Of a stretch of 64,000 nucleotides of DNA, positions 18,382 to 27,212 are shown piece by piece; position 1 is the first letter of the stretch; each line of letters begins with the position of its first letter. The translations under genes and the position numbers were made by a program. This stretch comes from Fodinicurvata fenggangensis DSM 21160 (GTDB lineage Bacteria; Pseudomonadota; Alphaproteobacteria; Kiloniellales; DSM-21159): assembly GCF_000686045.1 (NCBI RefSeq), contig NZ_JMLV01000009.1, forward strand, positions 1 to 64,000, read 5' to 3'. The notes beneath the pieces are model-generated. The model searched no databases. It had not been told where the DNA came from and saw only the letters and a list, made by a program, of their open reading frames with translations.

Positions 18382-19907
18382 CCGAGGATAACGGCGAGGG
18401 CGAGACACCGCGCAACCCCGAGGACACCAGCAATTCGGCCGAGGCCGTCATCGCACGTTTCGGCGGGCTGCGGCCGATGGCCTCGAAGATGGGGCTGGCC
18501 GTCTCCACCGTTCAGGGCTGGAAGAACCGCGCCCATATTCCCCTGTCGCGCCACGACGAGATCCGTGCGGCGGCCGAGAAGCACGAAATCGAGCTGGACG
18601 AGGCCGAACTGACCCGCGCCAGCGGAGAGGACCGGCCCCAGGCAGCCGCTGCCGGCGAAGCCGGCGCTGACTCTGCAGCGAGTGCCAAGGGGGACGAAAA
18701 GACCACGAGCGCCACGGAAGCCCCGCGCACCACCGAGGATGTCTGGCGCACGCGTGAACCCGCCGCCCCCCGCAGCGAGAGCGCTGAGTCCGCACAGTCA
18801 CAGGCTGCGCCGCGCCGCAGCGCGGCCCCGGCGCTGGTGGCCGGCGCCGTCCTGCTTGTCATCGGGGCCGGGGGTGCGGTTCTGACGCGCGACGCCTGGT
18901 TGCCGCTGGTGGATTCCGATGCGGCCAGCTCGGGCCAGCAGACGGCCGAACGCCTGCAGGCCATCGATGGCAAACTGGAGCAGCTGCAAGGCAACAATAG
19001 CGGGCTGACCCAGGATGACCTGAAGCCCCTGCAGACGCAGCTTGAAGGCCTGGACGAGCGGATGGCGGAGCTGGCCAGTCAGGTCGAGCAGGTCGGCCGC
19101 ACGGCTGGGCAGGAGCAGGACAGCCTGGACAGCCTCAACGACCAGGTCGGCCAGCTTTCGGGCCGGCTTGACGAGATTTCCGGCAACCTGCCGGGCGGCG
19201 AGGTCTGGCAGGAGCAGATGGGCAAGCTGGAGGATCAGCTGAGCCAGATGTCGGACGCAGCCTCGCAGATTCGCACCCGCGCGGAATCCCGGACGGCCGC
19301 CGCCTTCGCCGTCGGCCAGCTGCGCGATGCCGTGCTGCAGGCCCGGCCCTACGCGAACGAGCTGGCGTCGGTGCGGCGCCAGGAAGGCGCGGACTCCCGG
19401 ATTGCCGAACCGCTGGAGCAGCTTGCCGACAGCGCCGAACAGGGCGTGCCTTCACTGGCGGAGCTGAAACGAAGCTTTCCCGCAACCGCACGCGAGATCG
19501 TGCAGCAGGCGCGCGAGAGCCGGGCCGACAGCTGGGCCGAAGAGATATGGAACCGTGCCTCCGCCCTGGTGACGGTGCGTCCGGTCGGTGAGCGCAGTGG
19601 CGACGACGCTGAAGCCATCGTGGCGCGCGCTGAGCGGCGCCTGGAGGAAGATCAGCTGGCGGCTGCTGTCCAGGAGCTGGAGGCGCTGCAAGGGCCGCCG
19701 GCCGAGGCGGCGTCCAACTGGTTGGCCCAGGCCAGGAAGCGCCTGCAGGCCGAGCAGGCCCTGAAGGCGCTGGGACAGAGCGTCTATGAGTCTTCTGAGC
19801 CACCGGCTGGAGAGGACTCGGGTACGCAGGAATCAGGCTCTCAAGATACGGGCTCTCAAGGCACGGGCTCCCAGGACGCGGGCGCCCAGGACGGGAGTGA
19901 CAGCTGA
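18378..19907 (+). CDS. Mitofilin/Mic60-like inner-membrane protein with N-terminal HTH-like segment
   Basis: The 509-residue protein sits between hemD and hemY, the place where alphaproteobacterial Mic60 homologues are found. Residues 25-75 (GLRPMASKMGLAVSTVQGWK) resemble a Cro/YdaS-like helix-turn-helix. An acidic/Ala-rich linker leads to one membrane span near 152-172 (APALVAGAVLLVIGAGGAVL). A long coiled coil with heptad Leu/Gln follows. The C-terminal mitofilin block contains IWNRASALVTVRPVGERSGD and then ERRLEEDQLAAAVQELEAL. The tail (about 480-509) is a low-complexity SQDTGSQGTGSQ repeat. Mic60 shapes cristae or intracytoplasmic membranes and contacts the outer-membrane Omp85 system. 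Start overlaps the hemD stop and the end overlaps hemY. Confidence 0.8.
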   Translation: MTEDNGEGETPRNPEDTSNSAEAVIARFGGLRPMASKMGLAVSTVQGWKNRAHIPLSRHDEIRAAAEKHEIELDEAELTRASGEDRPQAAAAGEAGADSAASAKGDEKTTSATEAPRTTEDVWRTREPAAPRSESAESAQSQAAPRRSAAPALVAGAVLLVIGAGGAVLTRDAWLPLVDSDAASSGQQTAERLQAIDGKLEQLQGNNSGLTQDDLKPLQTQLEGLDERMAELASQVEQVGRTAGQEQDSLDSLNDQVGQLSGRLDEISGNLPGGEVWQEQMGKLEDQLSQMSDAASQIRTRAESRTAAAFAVGQLRDAVLQARPYANELASVRRQEGADSRIAEPLEQLADSAEQGVPSLAELKRSFPATAREIVQQARESRADSWAEEIWNRASALVTVRPVGERSGDDAEAIVARAERRLEEDQLAAAVQELEALQGPPAEAASNWLAQARKRLQAEQALKALGQSVYESSEPPAGEDSGTQESGSQDTGSQGTGSQDAGAQDGSDS

Positions 19908-21391
19908 TGTGGCGCGGCATCTTCTTCTTCATCAAGCTGGCGATCCTGGTCGCCATCGCCGTCTGGCTGGCGGAGCGGCCCGGCGCCGTCTCCATCGAAT
20001 GGATTGGCTATCGCGTGGACACCACGGTTGGCCTGTTGCTGGCCGCGATCTTCATCCTGGTCGTGGTTGGTGCGCTTGCCTATCGTTTCTGGCGGGCCCT
20101 GCGTGGGGCGCCCCGGTCCCTGGGACGCGCGCGTCAGCGCAGTCGCCGTCGCAAGGGCTACGAGGCGCTTACCAACGGGCTGGTGGCGGTTGCCGCCGGC
20201 GATGCGCCCCAGGCCAACAAGTGGGCCGGCCGGGCCAGCAACTTGCTGGACGAGCCGCCGCTGGTGCGCCTGCTTGAGGCCCAGGCGGCCCAACTGGACA
20301 ACGACGAACCCACGGCCAAGGAACGCTTCACGGAAATGCTGGAGTATCGCGAGACGCGCTTCCTGGGTTTGCGCGGCCTGTTCCTGCAGGCCATGCGCGA
20401 CGGCGACGAGGAAGCCGCCCGCAGGTACCTGGAGCGGGCGCGCAACCTGCGCCCCCAGACCCCCTGGGTCCTGAACGGCCTGTTCGAGCTGAGCGAGCGC
20501 ACCGGCGACCTGGATCGCGCCGAGGAAACCATGCGCGAAATCGAGAAGCAGCACCTGCTGCCCCGGCCCGAGGCCAACCGCAAGCGTGCCGTGGTGCTGG
20601 TGGAGGCCGCCGAGGCGGACGAGGCCGCGGGCGATACGGCTAGGGCGCGCGGGCACCTGGCCAGCGCCCTGAAGCTGGAACGCGGCTTCGTGCCGGCCAT
20701 CCTGATGGCCGCGCGCCTGGACCAGCAGAAGGGCCGCATGCGGCGGGCGCGCAAGCTGCTGGAGCAGGGCTGGCGGGAGCAGCCGCATCCGGGCATGGTC
20801 GAGGTCTACCTTGAGGAGCCGGGCCTGGCCGACAAGCCCTATGAGCGGATCAAGCGCATCGAGCGCCTGACACACAGCCATCCGGACCATCCGGAAAGCC
20901 GGATTGCGCTGGCTCAGGTGAACCTGGACGCCGAGCTCTGGGGCGAGGCGCGCTATCATCTGAAGAAGCTGCTCGAAAGCACGCCGGAACAGCGGGTCTT
21001 CCGCATGATGGCCACGCTGGAGGAGCACGAAAACGGGGATTCCGAGAAGGCCGCGGAGTGGCTGCGCAGGGCCGAGGATGCCAATCCCGATCCCGCATGG
21101 ATCTGTGGCAACTGCGGTGCGATCTCGGGCAAGTGGAACGCGCACTGCGGGGTCTGCAATGCCTTCGACACGCTGCTCTGGCGTTCGCCGCGTCACAGTT
21201 CGATGAACCTGATCGGCACACCGCCTGTGGAGATCGAGCAGATCCAGGAGGGCGAGTTCAGCGAGGACACGCCGGAGGATACGCCGGGGGAAACGCCCCA
21301 AGAGACCGACACGCAGGCCGCTTCGGACGACTCAGAGGAAACAGCCGAAGGGCGTGAATCCGAGGGGCGTGAAAAGGCTCAGTCGGCCTGA
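19907..21391 (+). CDS. hemY: HemY-like tetratricopeptide inner-membrane protein
   Basis: The 494-residue protein begins by overlap (TGATG) with the mitofilin-like gene. Two N-terminal membrane spans (about 5-22 and 40-62) carry the HemY_N signature AIAVWLAERPGAVSIEWIGY. Next come TPR-like helical repeats to about residue 390, then a Cys-rich module WICGNCGAISGKWNAHCGVC (two CxxC pairs) that could bind zinc or iron like the rubredoxin-type end of LapB/YciM. The final 70 residues are acidic and likely disordered. This is the hem-operon HemY, not protoporphyrinogen oxidase; its molecular role in heme synthesis is unsettled. It converges on ptsI with a 13-base overlap of the coding ends. Confidence 0.88.
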   Translation: MWRGIFFFIKLAILVAIAVWLAERPGAVSIEWIGYRVDTTVGLLLAAIFILVVVGALAYRFWRALRGAPRSLGRARQRSRRRKGYEALTNGLVAVAAGDAPQANKWAGRASNLLDEPPLVRLLEAQAAQLDNDEPTAKERFTEMLEYRETRFLGLRGLFLQAMRDGDEEAARRYLERARNLRPQTPWVLNGLFELSERTGDLDRAEETMREIEKQHLLPRPEANRKRAVVLVEAAEADEAAGDTARARGHLASALKLERGFVPAILMAARLDQQKGRMRRARKLLEQGWREQPHPGMVEVYLEEPGLADKPYERIKRIERLTHSHPDHPESRIALAQVNLDAELWGEARYHLKKLLESTPEQRVFRMMATLEEHENGDSEKAAEWLRRAEDANPDPAWICGNCGAISGKWNAHCGVCNAFDTLLWRSPRHSSMNLIGTPPVEIEQIQEGEFSEDTPEDTPGETPQETDTQAASDDSEETAEGRESEGREKAQSA

Positions 21392-23184
21392 AGCTCTTCC
21401 AGGAAGCGATCCAGCCGGCGCGAAACCTCGGCGCGGTCCCGTTCGGCCAGGATGTCCTCTGCCAGTTTTTCTGTCGCCGAGAGGTGTAGCGAGCGCGTGC
21501 GTGCCTTCACGCGCGGCAGGGCCTTGGGGCCCATGGAAAGCTCGCGCACGCCCAGCCCCAGGAAAAGACCGGTATAGCGCGGATCGGCGGCCATCTCGCC
21601 GCAAACCGAGACCGGCCGGCCCCACTTGCCGGCCGCGGTGATGGCCTGGTGGATCAGGCGCAGCACGCCGGCATGCAGCGGGTCGTAGAGGTTGGCCACG
21701 CGTTCCTCGCCCCGGTCGATGGCCAGGGTGTAGGAGATCAGGTCGTTGGTGCCGATGGCAAAGAAGTCCGATACCTCGGCCAGCGCGTCGGCGGCCAGTG
21801 CGGCGCCCGGCACCTCGATCATTACGCCCAACGGTGGCAGCGGGTCGGGCAGATTCACGCCCTCTGCGCGCAGGTCGGCCGCCACCTCCTGCAGGATGCC
21901 GCGCGCCTCGACCACCTGGTCCGTCGAGGAGATCATGGGCAGCAGTATGCGTACGGGTCCGCTGACAGAGGCCCTGAGAATGGCCGAGAACTGGGTGCGC
22001 AGCAGCTCGGGCATCTTCAGGGACAGGCGGATGGCACGCAGGCCCATGGCAGGGTTGGGCGAGGTGCCGATATGCTGCCCCAGCGAGGGGGCCAGCTTCT
22101 CGCCGCCCACGTCCAGGGTGCGGATCGTCACCGGCAGGGGCGTCATGTCTGAGACAATCTGCTGCAGCAGGCGGGTCTGTTCCGCCTCGCCCGGCAGGTC
22201 CTCGCGGTTCATGAAGAGGAATTCCGTGCGCAGAAGGCCGATACCCTCGGCCCCCACATCGCGGGCCTGGGGAATCTCGGACGGCAGCTCCAGGTTGGCC
22301 TGCAGGGTCAACTGTGTCCCGTCCAGCGTTTCCGCCGGCAGGTTGCGTATGCCGGACAGGGCGCGGACGGCGGCAGCCTGCTCCTTGCGCCGTTCCTGAT
22401 AGAAAGCCAGGCGCTCGGGACTGGGGTTCAGGAAGATCCGCCCTTCCTCGCCGTCAAGAATGGCCGGGGTGCCTGGTGCGATTCCGGTCAAGAGGTCCGA
22501 GACGCCCAGCACGGCAGGCAGGCCCAGTGCGCGCGCCATGATGGCGGTGTGTCCCTCGGCCCCGCCCAGGACGGCGGCGAAACCGCCGATGCGGGCCGGG
22601 TTCATCAGGGCCGTGTCGGCGGGCGTGATCTCTTCGGCCACGATGATGGAGTTGCGTGGCAGGCTGTCATAACTCTGGAAATAGCGGTCGGTCAGGTTGC
22701 GCAGGATGCGCTGGCCCACGTGCTGCACCTCACTGCCGCGGCTGCGCAGGTAGGGATCCTCCATGGCATTGAAGGTCCCGGCAATCTCCTCGATCTCGGT
22801 GGCCACGGCGGCTTCGGCATTGACCTGCTCCTGCTCGATGCGCCGGGCCACGCCGCTGTGCAGGTGGCCGGACTGCAGCATCTGGTCGTGGGCCTCCAGC
22901 AGATAGCCCAGCTCTTCGGCCGAGGAGCCGTGGAAACTGGTGGCGCGCTGGCGCAGTTTGCGCAACTGGCGGCGCGCCTTCTCCACCGCCTTCTCGAAGC
23001 GTGCCAGTTCACCGGACACCTCTTCGGGGGCCAGTTTCTTTTCGCTGACAGGCACATCGCCGGGCTCGCGAAAGAAGATGTGTCCGATCGCAACGCCGGC
23101 CGAGACGCCAAGTCCCTGCAGGACACGCTCTTCCGTGGCGTTTGCGGTGTCCTTGTCGTTGTCGGCGTCAGTGTCAGTCTTCAT
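21379..23184 (-). CDS. ptsI: Phosphoenolpyruvate-protein phosphotransferase (PTS enzyme I)
   Basis: This 601-residue enzyme I autophosphorylates from PEP and passes phosphate to HPr. The phospho-His is residue 212 in GGAEGHTAIMARALGLPA. The PEP-binding TIM barrel shows GIGLLRTEFLFM and the C-terminal catalytic Cys in VSVCGEMAADPRYTGLFLG. An about 22-residue Asp-rich N-terminal extension precedes the usual start. It lacks the GAF domain of PtsP (EI-Ntr), so it is the classical EI form. It overlaps the upstream HPr gene by 11 bases. No sugar-specific EIIBC is nearby, so phosphate flow is probably regulatory. Confidence 0.96.
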   Translation of the reverse strand: MKTDTDADNDKDTANATEERVLQGLGVSAGVAIGHIFFREPGDVPVSEKKLAPEEVSGELARFEKAVEKARRQLRKLRQRATSFHGSSAEELGYLLEAHDQMLQSGHLHSGVARRIEQEQVNAEAAVATEIEEIAGTFNAMEDPYLRSRGSEVQHVGQRILRNLTDRYFQSYDSLPRNSIIVAEEITPADTALMNPARIGGFAAVLGGAEGHTAIMARALGLPAVLGVSDLLTGIAPGTPAILDGEEGRIFLNPSPERLAFYQERRKEQAAAVRALSGIRNLPAETLDGTQLTLQANLELPSEIPQARDVGAEGIGLLRTEFLFMNREDLPGEAEQTRLLQQIVSDMTPLPVTIRTLDVGGEKLAPSLGQHIGTSPNPAMGLRAIRLSLKMPELLRTQFSAILRASVSGPVRILLPMISSTDQVVEARGILQEVAADLRAEGVNLPDPLPPLGVMIEVPGAALAADALAEVSDFFAIGTNDLISYTLAIDRGEERVANLYDPLHAGVLRLIHQAITAAGKWGRPVSVCGEMAADPRYTGLFLGLGVRELSMGPKALPRVKARTRSLHLSATEKLAEDILAERDRAEVSRRLDRFLEELQAD

Positions 23185-23470
23185 CGAATTTGCGCCTGAT
23201 CAGCTCTTCCAGGGCATCCAGAACCTCGGTGGCATCCGGGCCCTGGGCCTGCAGTTCAATTTCACAGCCCGGCCCCGCTGCCAGCATCATCAGGCCCATG
23301 ATGGAGGAGCCGGTAACCTGCTGGTCCCGGCGGATCACCAGGACTTCGGATTGGTAGGTCGCCACCAGCTTGACGAACTTGGCCGCGGCGCGCGCATGAA
23401 GGCCCTTGCGGTTGCAGATCGTGACCTGGCGGACCGCCGTCTCCTCCGAGGATATGTCGCCGCTGTCCAA
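23174..23470 (-). CDS. ptsH: HPr phosphocarrier protein
   Basis: This 98-residue HPr has the phospho-histidine His25 in CNRKGLHARAAAKFVKL. The regulatory serine is in QVTGSSIMGLMMLAAGPG (Ser56, 31 residues after the histidine, the standard spacing). Ser phosphorylation by HprK would be the input from the kinase encoded just upstream. The N-terminus is extended by about 10 residues relative to typical HPr. The gene lies 10 bases after the EIIA gene and its end overlaps ptsI, so the three are co-translated. Confidence 0.95.
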   Translation of the reverse strand: MDSGDISSEETAVRQVTICNRKGLHARAAAKFVKLVATYQSEVLVIRRDQQVTGSSIMGLMMLAAGPGCEIELQAQGPDATEVLDALEELIRRKFDED

Positions 23471-23480
23471 GGCCTGTCTC

Positions 23481-23891
23481 CTAGCAGGAGGTTTCGTCTT
23501 TCAAGAGCTGCGAGGCGACGTGGATGTACTTGCGCCCGGCTTCCTGCGCCTGCCGGACGGCGCCGGGAAGCTGCTCGCGGTCGCGCACACTGGCCAACTT
23601 GATCAGCATGGGCAGGTTGATGCCGGCGATCACCTCCACGTTCTTCTGCTCCAGGACGGAAATGGCCAGGTTCGAGGGGGTGCCCCCGAACATGTCCGTC
23701 AGGATGACGACGCCGTCGCCTTCATCCACCTGCGAAACCGACTCGAGGATCTCCTGGCGTCGCTGTTCCATGTCGTCCTCGGGGCCGATGCAGATCGCCA
23801 GGGTGTTGGGCTGTGCGCCCACGACGTGCTCCATGGCCGCCACGAATTCGCGGGCCAGGTTGCCGTGAGTCACCAGGACGAGACCGATCAT
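23481..23891 (-). CDS. PTS EIIA protein, mannose family (regulatory)
   Basis: This 136-residue free-standing EIIA-Man domain has the phospho-histidine His9 in MIGLVLVTHGNLAREF. The family block VVILTDMFGGTPSNLAISVL is present. It lacks the IIB part found in ManX of transporters, as is usual for the alphaproteobacterial regulatory EIIA encoded with hprK. In that setting it receives phosphate from HPr and acts as a regulator, for example of ChvG/ChvI-type kinases or central metabolism in relatives. It stands between the HprK-RapZ fusion and HPr genes. Confidence 0.93.
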   Translation of the reverse strand: MIGLVLVTHGNLAREFVAAMEHVVGAQPNTLAICIGPEDDMEQRRQEILESVSQVDEGDGVVILTDMFGGTPSNLAISVLEQKNVEVIAGINLPMLIKLASVRDREQLPGAVRQAQEAGRKYIHVASQLLKDETSC

Positions 23892-23967
23892 TCTACCTCC
23901 TTGCCGGCACCGGACGGCTGTTCTAGCGCAAATAAGGGGGTTGTGCAGCCTGAAATGGCAAGCCTGC

Positions 23968-25371
23968 CTACGATTTCCTGCGGCCGCGCGCCGGTTGCCG
24001 GCCGCGCTCCAGTTCCCGATGCGAGAGGTGAAGCGGGTGTTTGCCCTTGTCCAGCCAGCGAAACACCTCTTCTGCAGCGGCCACGGAGCGATGCCGCCCG
24101 CCCGTACAGCCGAAAGCCAGCGTCAGGTAGCTCTTGCCGTTCGCCTCATAGCCTTCCAGCAGGGAGTCCAGCAGCGCCGTCAAGTGATCGAAAAAGAGCT
24201 GGAAGGCAGGGTCGGCCGTGACGAAGGCCTGCACCGCGCTGTCCTGTCCTGTCAGGGGACGCAAATCCTCCTGGTAATGGGGGTTCTCCAGGAAGCGCAT
24301 GTCGAACACTAGATCGGCCTCGCGCGGCAGGCCGAAGCGATAGGAGAACGAGGTTACGAAGACCTGCATACGTGCGTCCGCGCGCGAGGCGAAACGGGCT
24401 GACAGCAGGCGGTGCAGTTCGGGTGGGGCCAGGTCGCTGGTATCGATGACCTGATCCGCCCGGGCGCGCAGTGGCATCAGCAGGCTGCGTTCGGCTGCAA
24501 TGCCTTCGGCCAGCGGTCGATTGAGCGCCAGGGGATGCCGCCGCCGCGTTTCGGTGAAGCGTTGCTGCAGGACCTGGTCGTCGCATTCGAAGAACAACAG
24601 CGAGAACGCCAGCTCCCGATTGCGTTCCAGGCGGTCGATCTGCTCCAGGAAAAGCTCGACGGAAAAATCCAGGGTGCGGCTGTCGATGCCGACGGCCAGG
24701 GGCTGGCGCTGGGCATTGGCACCGACGATGCCGTCGATCAGGCCCAGGGGCAGGTTGTCGATCGCCTCGTACCCGATGTCTTCCAGGACCTTCAGGCCAA
24801 GGGTGCGCCCTGCACCCGAGAGACCGGTGATCAGGAGCAATTCGGGCGGGCCATCCTGCTGCCTATCGGACTGGCTGGCGGAGACTGCGCCCTGCAGCAG
24901 GTCCGACAGGCTGCGCGCCCGGCTGCGCAGGGCCATGCGGATGAAGGCCCCGGCCGAGGGGGTGGCCGGGTCCAGGGCCAGGCGCGGCACCTCGGTCTCC
25001 AGCAGGCTTTCTCCCTGTTCGTCGGGCAGCCGGTTGTCGCTCTGGCCAGGGGCCAGGTCGACGATCAGACCCAGTGGCGCATCCTCGATACAGGGCACTT
25101 CGACAATCCCGAATCCGCGGACCTCCAGCAGACCCGAGAGACGTTCGGGAGGGCGCAGGTGCAGCAGCTTGCCGCGCCGCTGTAGCTGGATGCGATCGTC
25201 GCCGACCAGACTGCCGCCCTCATCGATCAGGCGCAGGGCCAGGGCCGACTTGCCTGAACCTGAAGGCCCGCGGAGCAGGACCGCAAGCGGGCCGAACTGG
25301 GTCTCCACGGCCACAGCCGTGGCGTGCAGGTCAAGAGTGGGCGGGGTTCGGGACTCTTCTGGATCGCTCAT
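23968..25371 (-). CDS. HprK-RapZ fusion protein (HPr kinase domain plus RNase adapter domain)
   Basis: One uninterrupted 467-codon frame joins two proteins normally encoded separately. Residues about 12-150 are the short alphaproteobacterial HPr kinase domain: P-loop LLRGPSGSGKSALALRLIDE, then SLVGDDRIQL and EVRGFGIVEVP. Residues about 176-450 are RapZ/YvcJ: LLLITGLSGAGRTLGLKVLE (Arg where many homologues have Lys in the P-loop), YEAIDNLPLGLID, FVTSFSYRFGLPREADLVFD and AFGCTGGRHRSVAAAEEV. A 25-residue Ser/Gln-rich linker connects them. In relatives hprK and rapZ are often neighbours, so loss of the intervening stop is plausible. It lies 11 bases after chvG and upstream of EIIA-HPr-EI, fitting control of HPr-Ser phosphorylation. 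Confidence 0.9.
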   Translation of the reverse strand: MSDPEESRTPPTLDLHATAVAVETQFGPLAVLLRGPSGSGKSALALRLIDEGGSLVGDDRIQLQRRGKLLHLRPPERLSGLLEVRGFGIVEVPCIEDAPLGLIVDLAPGQSDNRLPDEQGESLLETEVPRLALDPATPSAGAFIRMALRSRARSLSDLLQGAVSASQSDRQQDGPPELLLITGLSGAGRTLGLKVLEDIGYEAIDNLPLGLIDGIVGANAQRQPLAVGIDSRTLDFSVELFLEQIDRLERNRELAFSLLFFECDDQVLQQRFTETRRRHPLALNRPLAEGIAAERSLLMPLRARADQVIDTSDLAPPELHRLLSARFASRADARMQVFVTSFSYRFGLPREADLVFDMRFLENPHYQEDLRPLTGQDSAVQAFVTADPAFQLFFDHLTALLDSLLEGYEANGKSYLTLAFGCTGGRHRSVAAAEEVFRWLDKGKHPLHLSHRELERGRQPARGRRKS

Positions 25372-25382
25372 TGCGGGTGCCT

Positions 25383-27173
25383 CTATTCCTCTGCCGGCAG
25401 GCGCACGATAAAGCAGGCGCCGCCTTCCGGCCGGTTCTCGGCGACAAGACTGCCCTTGTGGGCTTCAATGATCTGCAATGAGATGCTGAGCCCCAGGCCC
25501 GAGTGGGTGCCGAACTTCTCTTCGCGCGGACGTTCGCTGTAGAAACGGTCGAAGATGGCCTGCTGCTTGCCTTCCGGAATGCCAGGGCCCGCGTCGCTGA
25601 TGGTGGCAACCACCACGGGACCCAGGTTGCGGTCTTCTTCGCGCCAAGCCTTGAGTTCGATGGTACCGCCTTCGGGCGAGAAGGAAATGGCATTCGAGAG
25701 CAGGTTGCGGAAGACCTGGCCAAGGCGTCCCTCCAAGCCCGTCACGACCAGGGACTTTTCTGTTGCCACATCCACCTTGAAGGTCAGGCCCTTATCCTCG
25801 CAGAGCGGCTTGTGGAGTTCGCCCATGGCATCCAGCAGCCGCCCCAGGTCGATACGCTCGTTCTCGGCGCGGGCCAGCTCGGCATCCAGGCGGGAGGCAT
25901 CCGAAATTTCGCTGATCAGACGGTCGAGACGCTGCACATCGTCCAGGATGATGCCCATCAGACGCCGGCGCTGATCCTCATCCTCGATACGGTTGGCGGT
26001 TTCTACCGCAGAGCGCAGCGAGGTCAGGGGGTTCTTGATTTCGTGCGCCACATCGGCGGCGAAGTTCTCGATGGCTTCCATGCGGGCGCGCAGGGCCTCG
26101 GTCATGTCGATCAAGGCCTCGGAAAGATCGCCGATCTCGTCGTGACGCGCGCGCAGGTCGGGAATGAGATTGGCCTTGTTCTTGCTGCCGCGAATGCGTT
26201 CGGCGCCACGGGCGAGCCGCCGTATCGGTGCGGCGATGGTATGGGAGAGATAGAACGACAGCAGGACCGTCACAGCCAGAGCGACGGCGAAGACCAGCAG
26301 AATGTCGCTGCGCCGGTCGCGCACGGCGCGTTCCACGCTTTCACCGCCCTTTGTCACCATCAAGCCGCCAACAACCTGGCGATAGCGCTGGACCGGCACG
26401 GAAACCGAGAGGATCAGCTGATCGCCGGAATCGCGCCGCGCCATCGTGCCTTCCTCGCCGCGCAAGGCCTGCAGGACCTCTTTGTAGTCTTCGGCCTGTT
26501 GCTGCTGAGGGCTTTCTCTGTAGAGCGGCAGGTCCTGGTTGCCGGAGAAGAGCCGCATGATGCGATCATAGAGGGTTCCGAAGCTGCGTACGGCCGATGA
26601 GCCCGGGTCAGCCGGCGGTGGCAACTCCTCGACCTTGACCTGGCTGTCCGAGCCACCGAGCAGGAAGGAATCGGCGATCAGGTTGCCATCCTGGCTGAAC
26701 AGGCGCGCCCGCAATTGGGAATCGTCCAGCAGGACACGGATCAATTGGCGCGCTGCCTCGTGCATCAGTTGCTGTTCGCCGTTGCTGCCGTCGCGCACCG
26801 CGGCGGAGCCCAGCGCCAATGCCACGGTGGTGCCTTGGGTGCGCATGGCCTCCAGTTCGGAATCGATCAGGCTCTGGCGATACTGGTCCAGATGCAGCAG
26901 GCCCAGGATGGGGATCAGCAGGACCAGGACATTGAGCAGAAGGATGCGCCGGGTCAGCGGCGAGCGCCAGGCCGGCCGGCGCCAGGTCCTGCTTTCGCCG
27001 TCAGGCTCTTCGCTACGGGCCGATCCATAATCGGCCTGCCCCTCGCGCACACGCCGCTTGTGCGTGCTCCGCCGGGCGGCAGAGCGCTGCGCGTCTTCCG
27101 ACGGGCTTCCGCTGGTTTCGTTATGCCTGTCGGCGCCTTTTCTGCTCAGCAGGTTGAAACCGGCCATGGGCAA
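25383..27173 (-). CDS. chvG: Sensor histidine kinase ChvG
   Basis: The protein has 596 residues from TTG 27173, which has GAGGAAAGG at good spacing; ATG 27167 is the alternative. A basic cytoplasmic N-terminus leads to membrane span 1 near 75-95 (ILLLNVLVLLIPILGLLHLD). A periplasmic domain of about 190 residues follows, then span 2 near 290-310, a HAMP domain, HisKA with the phospho-His in FAADVAHEIKNPLTSLRSAV, and HATPase_c with NLLSNAISFSPEGG, DAGPGIP and GLGLSISLQII. ChvG/ExoS kinases respond to acid or envelope stress and act on ChvI. It lies 40 bases downstream of chvI and directly upstream of the HprK-RapZ gene, the standard alphaproteobacterial order. Confidence 0.93.
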   Translation of the reverse strand: MPMAGFNLLSRKGADRHNETSGSPSEDAQRSAARRSTHKRRVREGQADYGSARSEEPDGESRTWRRPAWRSPLTRRILLLNVLVLLIPILGLLHLDQYRQSLIDSELEAMRTQGTTVALALGSAAVRDGSNGEQQLMHEAARQLIRVLLDDSQLRARLFSQDGNLIADSFLLGGSDSQVKVEELPPPADPGSSAVRSFGTLYDRIMRLFSGNQDLPLYRESPQQQQAEDYKEVLQALRGEEGTMARRDSGDQLILSVSVPVQRYRQVVGGLMVTKGGESVERAVRDRRSDILLVFAVALAVTVLLSFYLSHTIAAPIRRLARGAERIRGSKNKANLIPDLRARHDEIGDLSEALIDMTEALRARMEAIENFAADVAHEIKNPLTSLRSAVETANRIEDEDQRRRLMGIILDDVQRLDRLISEISDASRLDAELARAENERIDLGRLLDAMGELHKPLCEDKGLTFKVDVATEKSLVVTGLEGRLGQVFRNLLSNAISFSPEGGTIELKAWREEDRNLGPVVVATISDAGPGIPEGKQQAIFDRFYSERPREEKFGTHSGLGLSISLQIIEAHKGSLVAENRPEGGACFIVRLPAEE

Positions 27174-27212
27174 GTGCTGCCTTTCCTCGCTCCCTGCACC
27201 GGCGAGGCCGGG

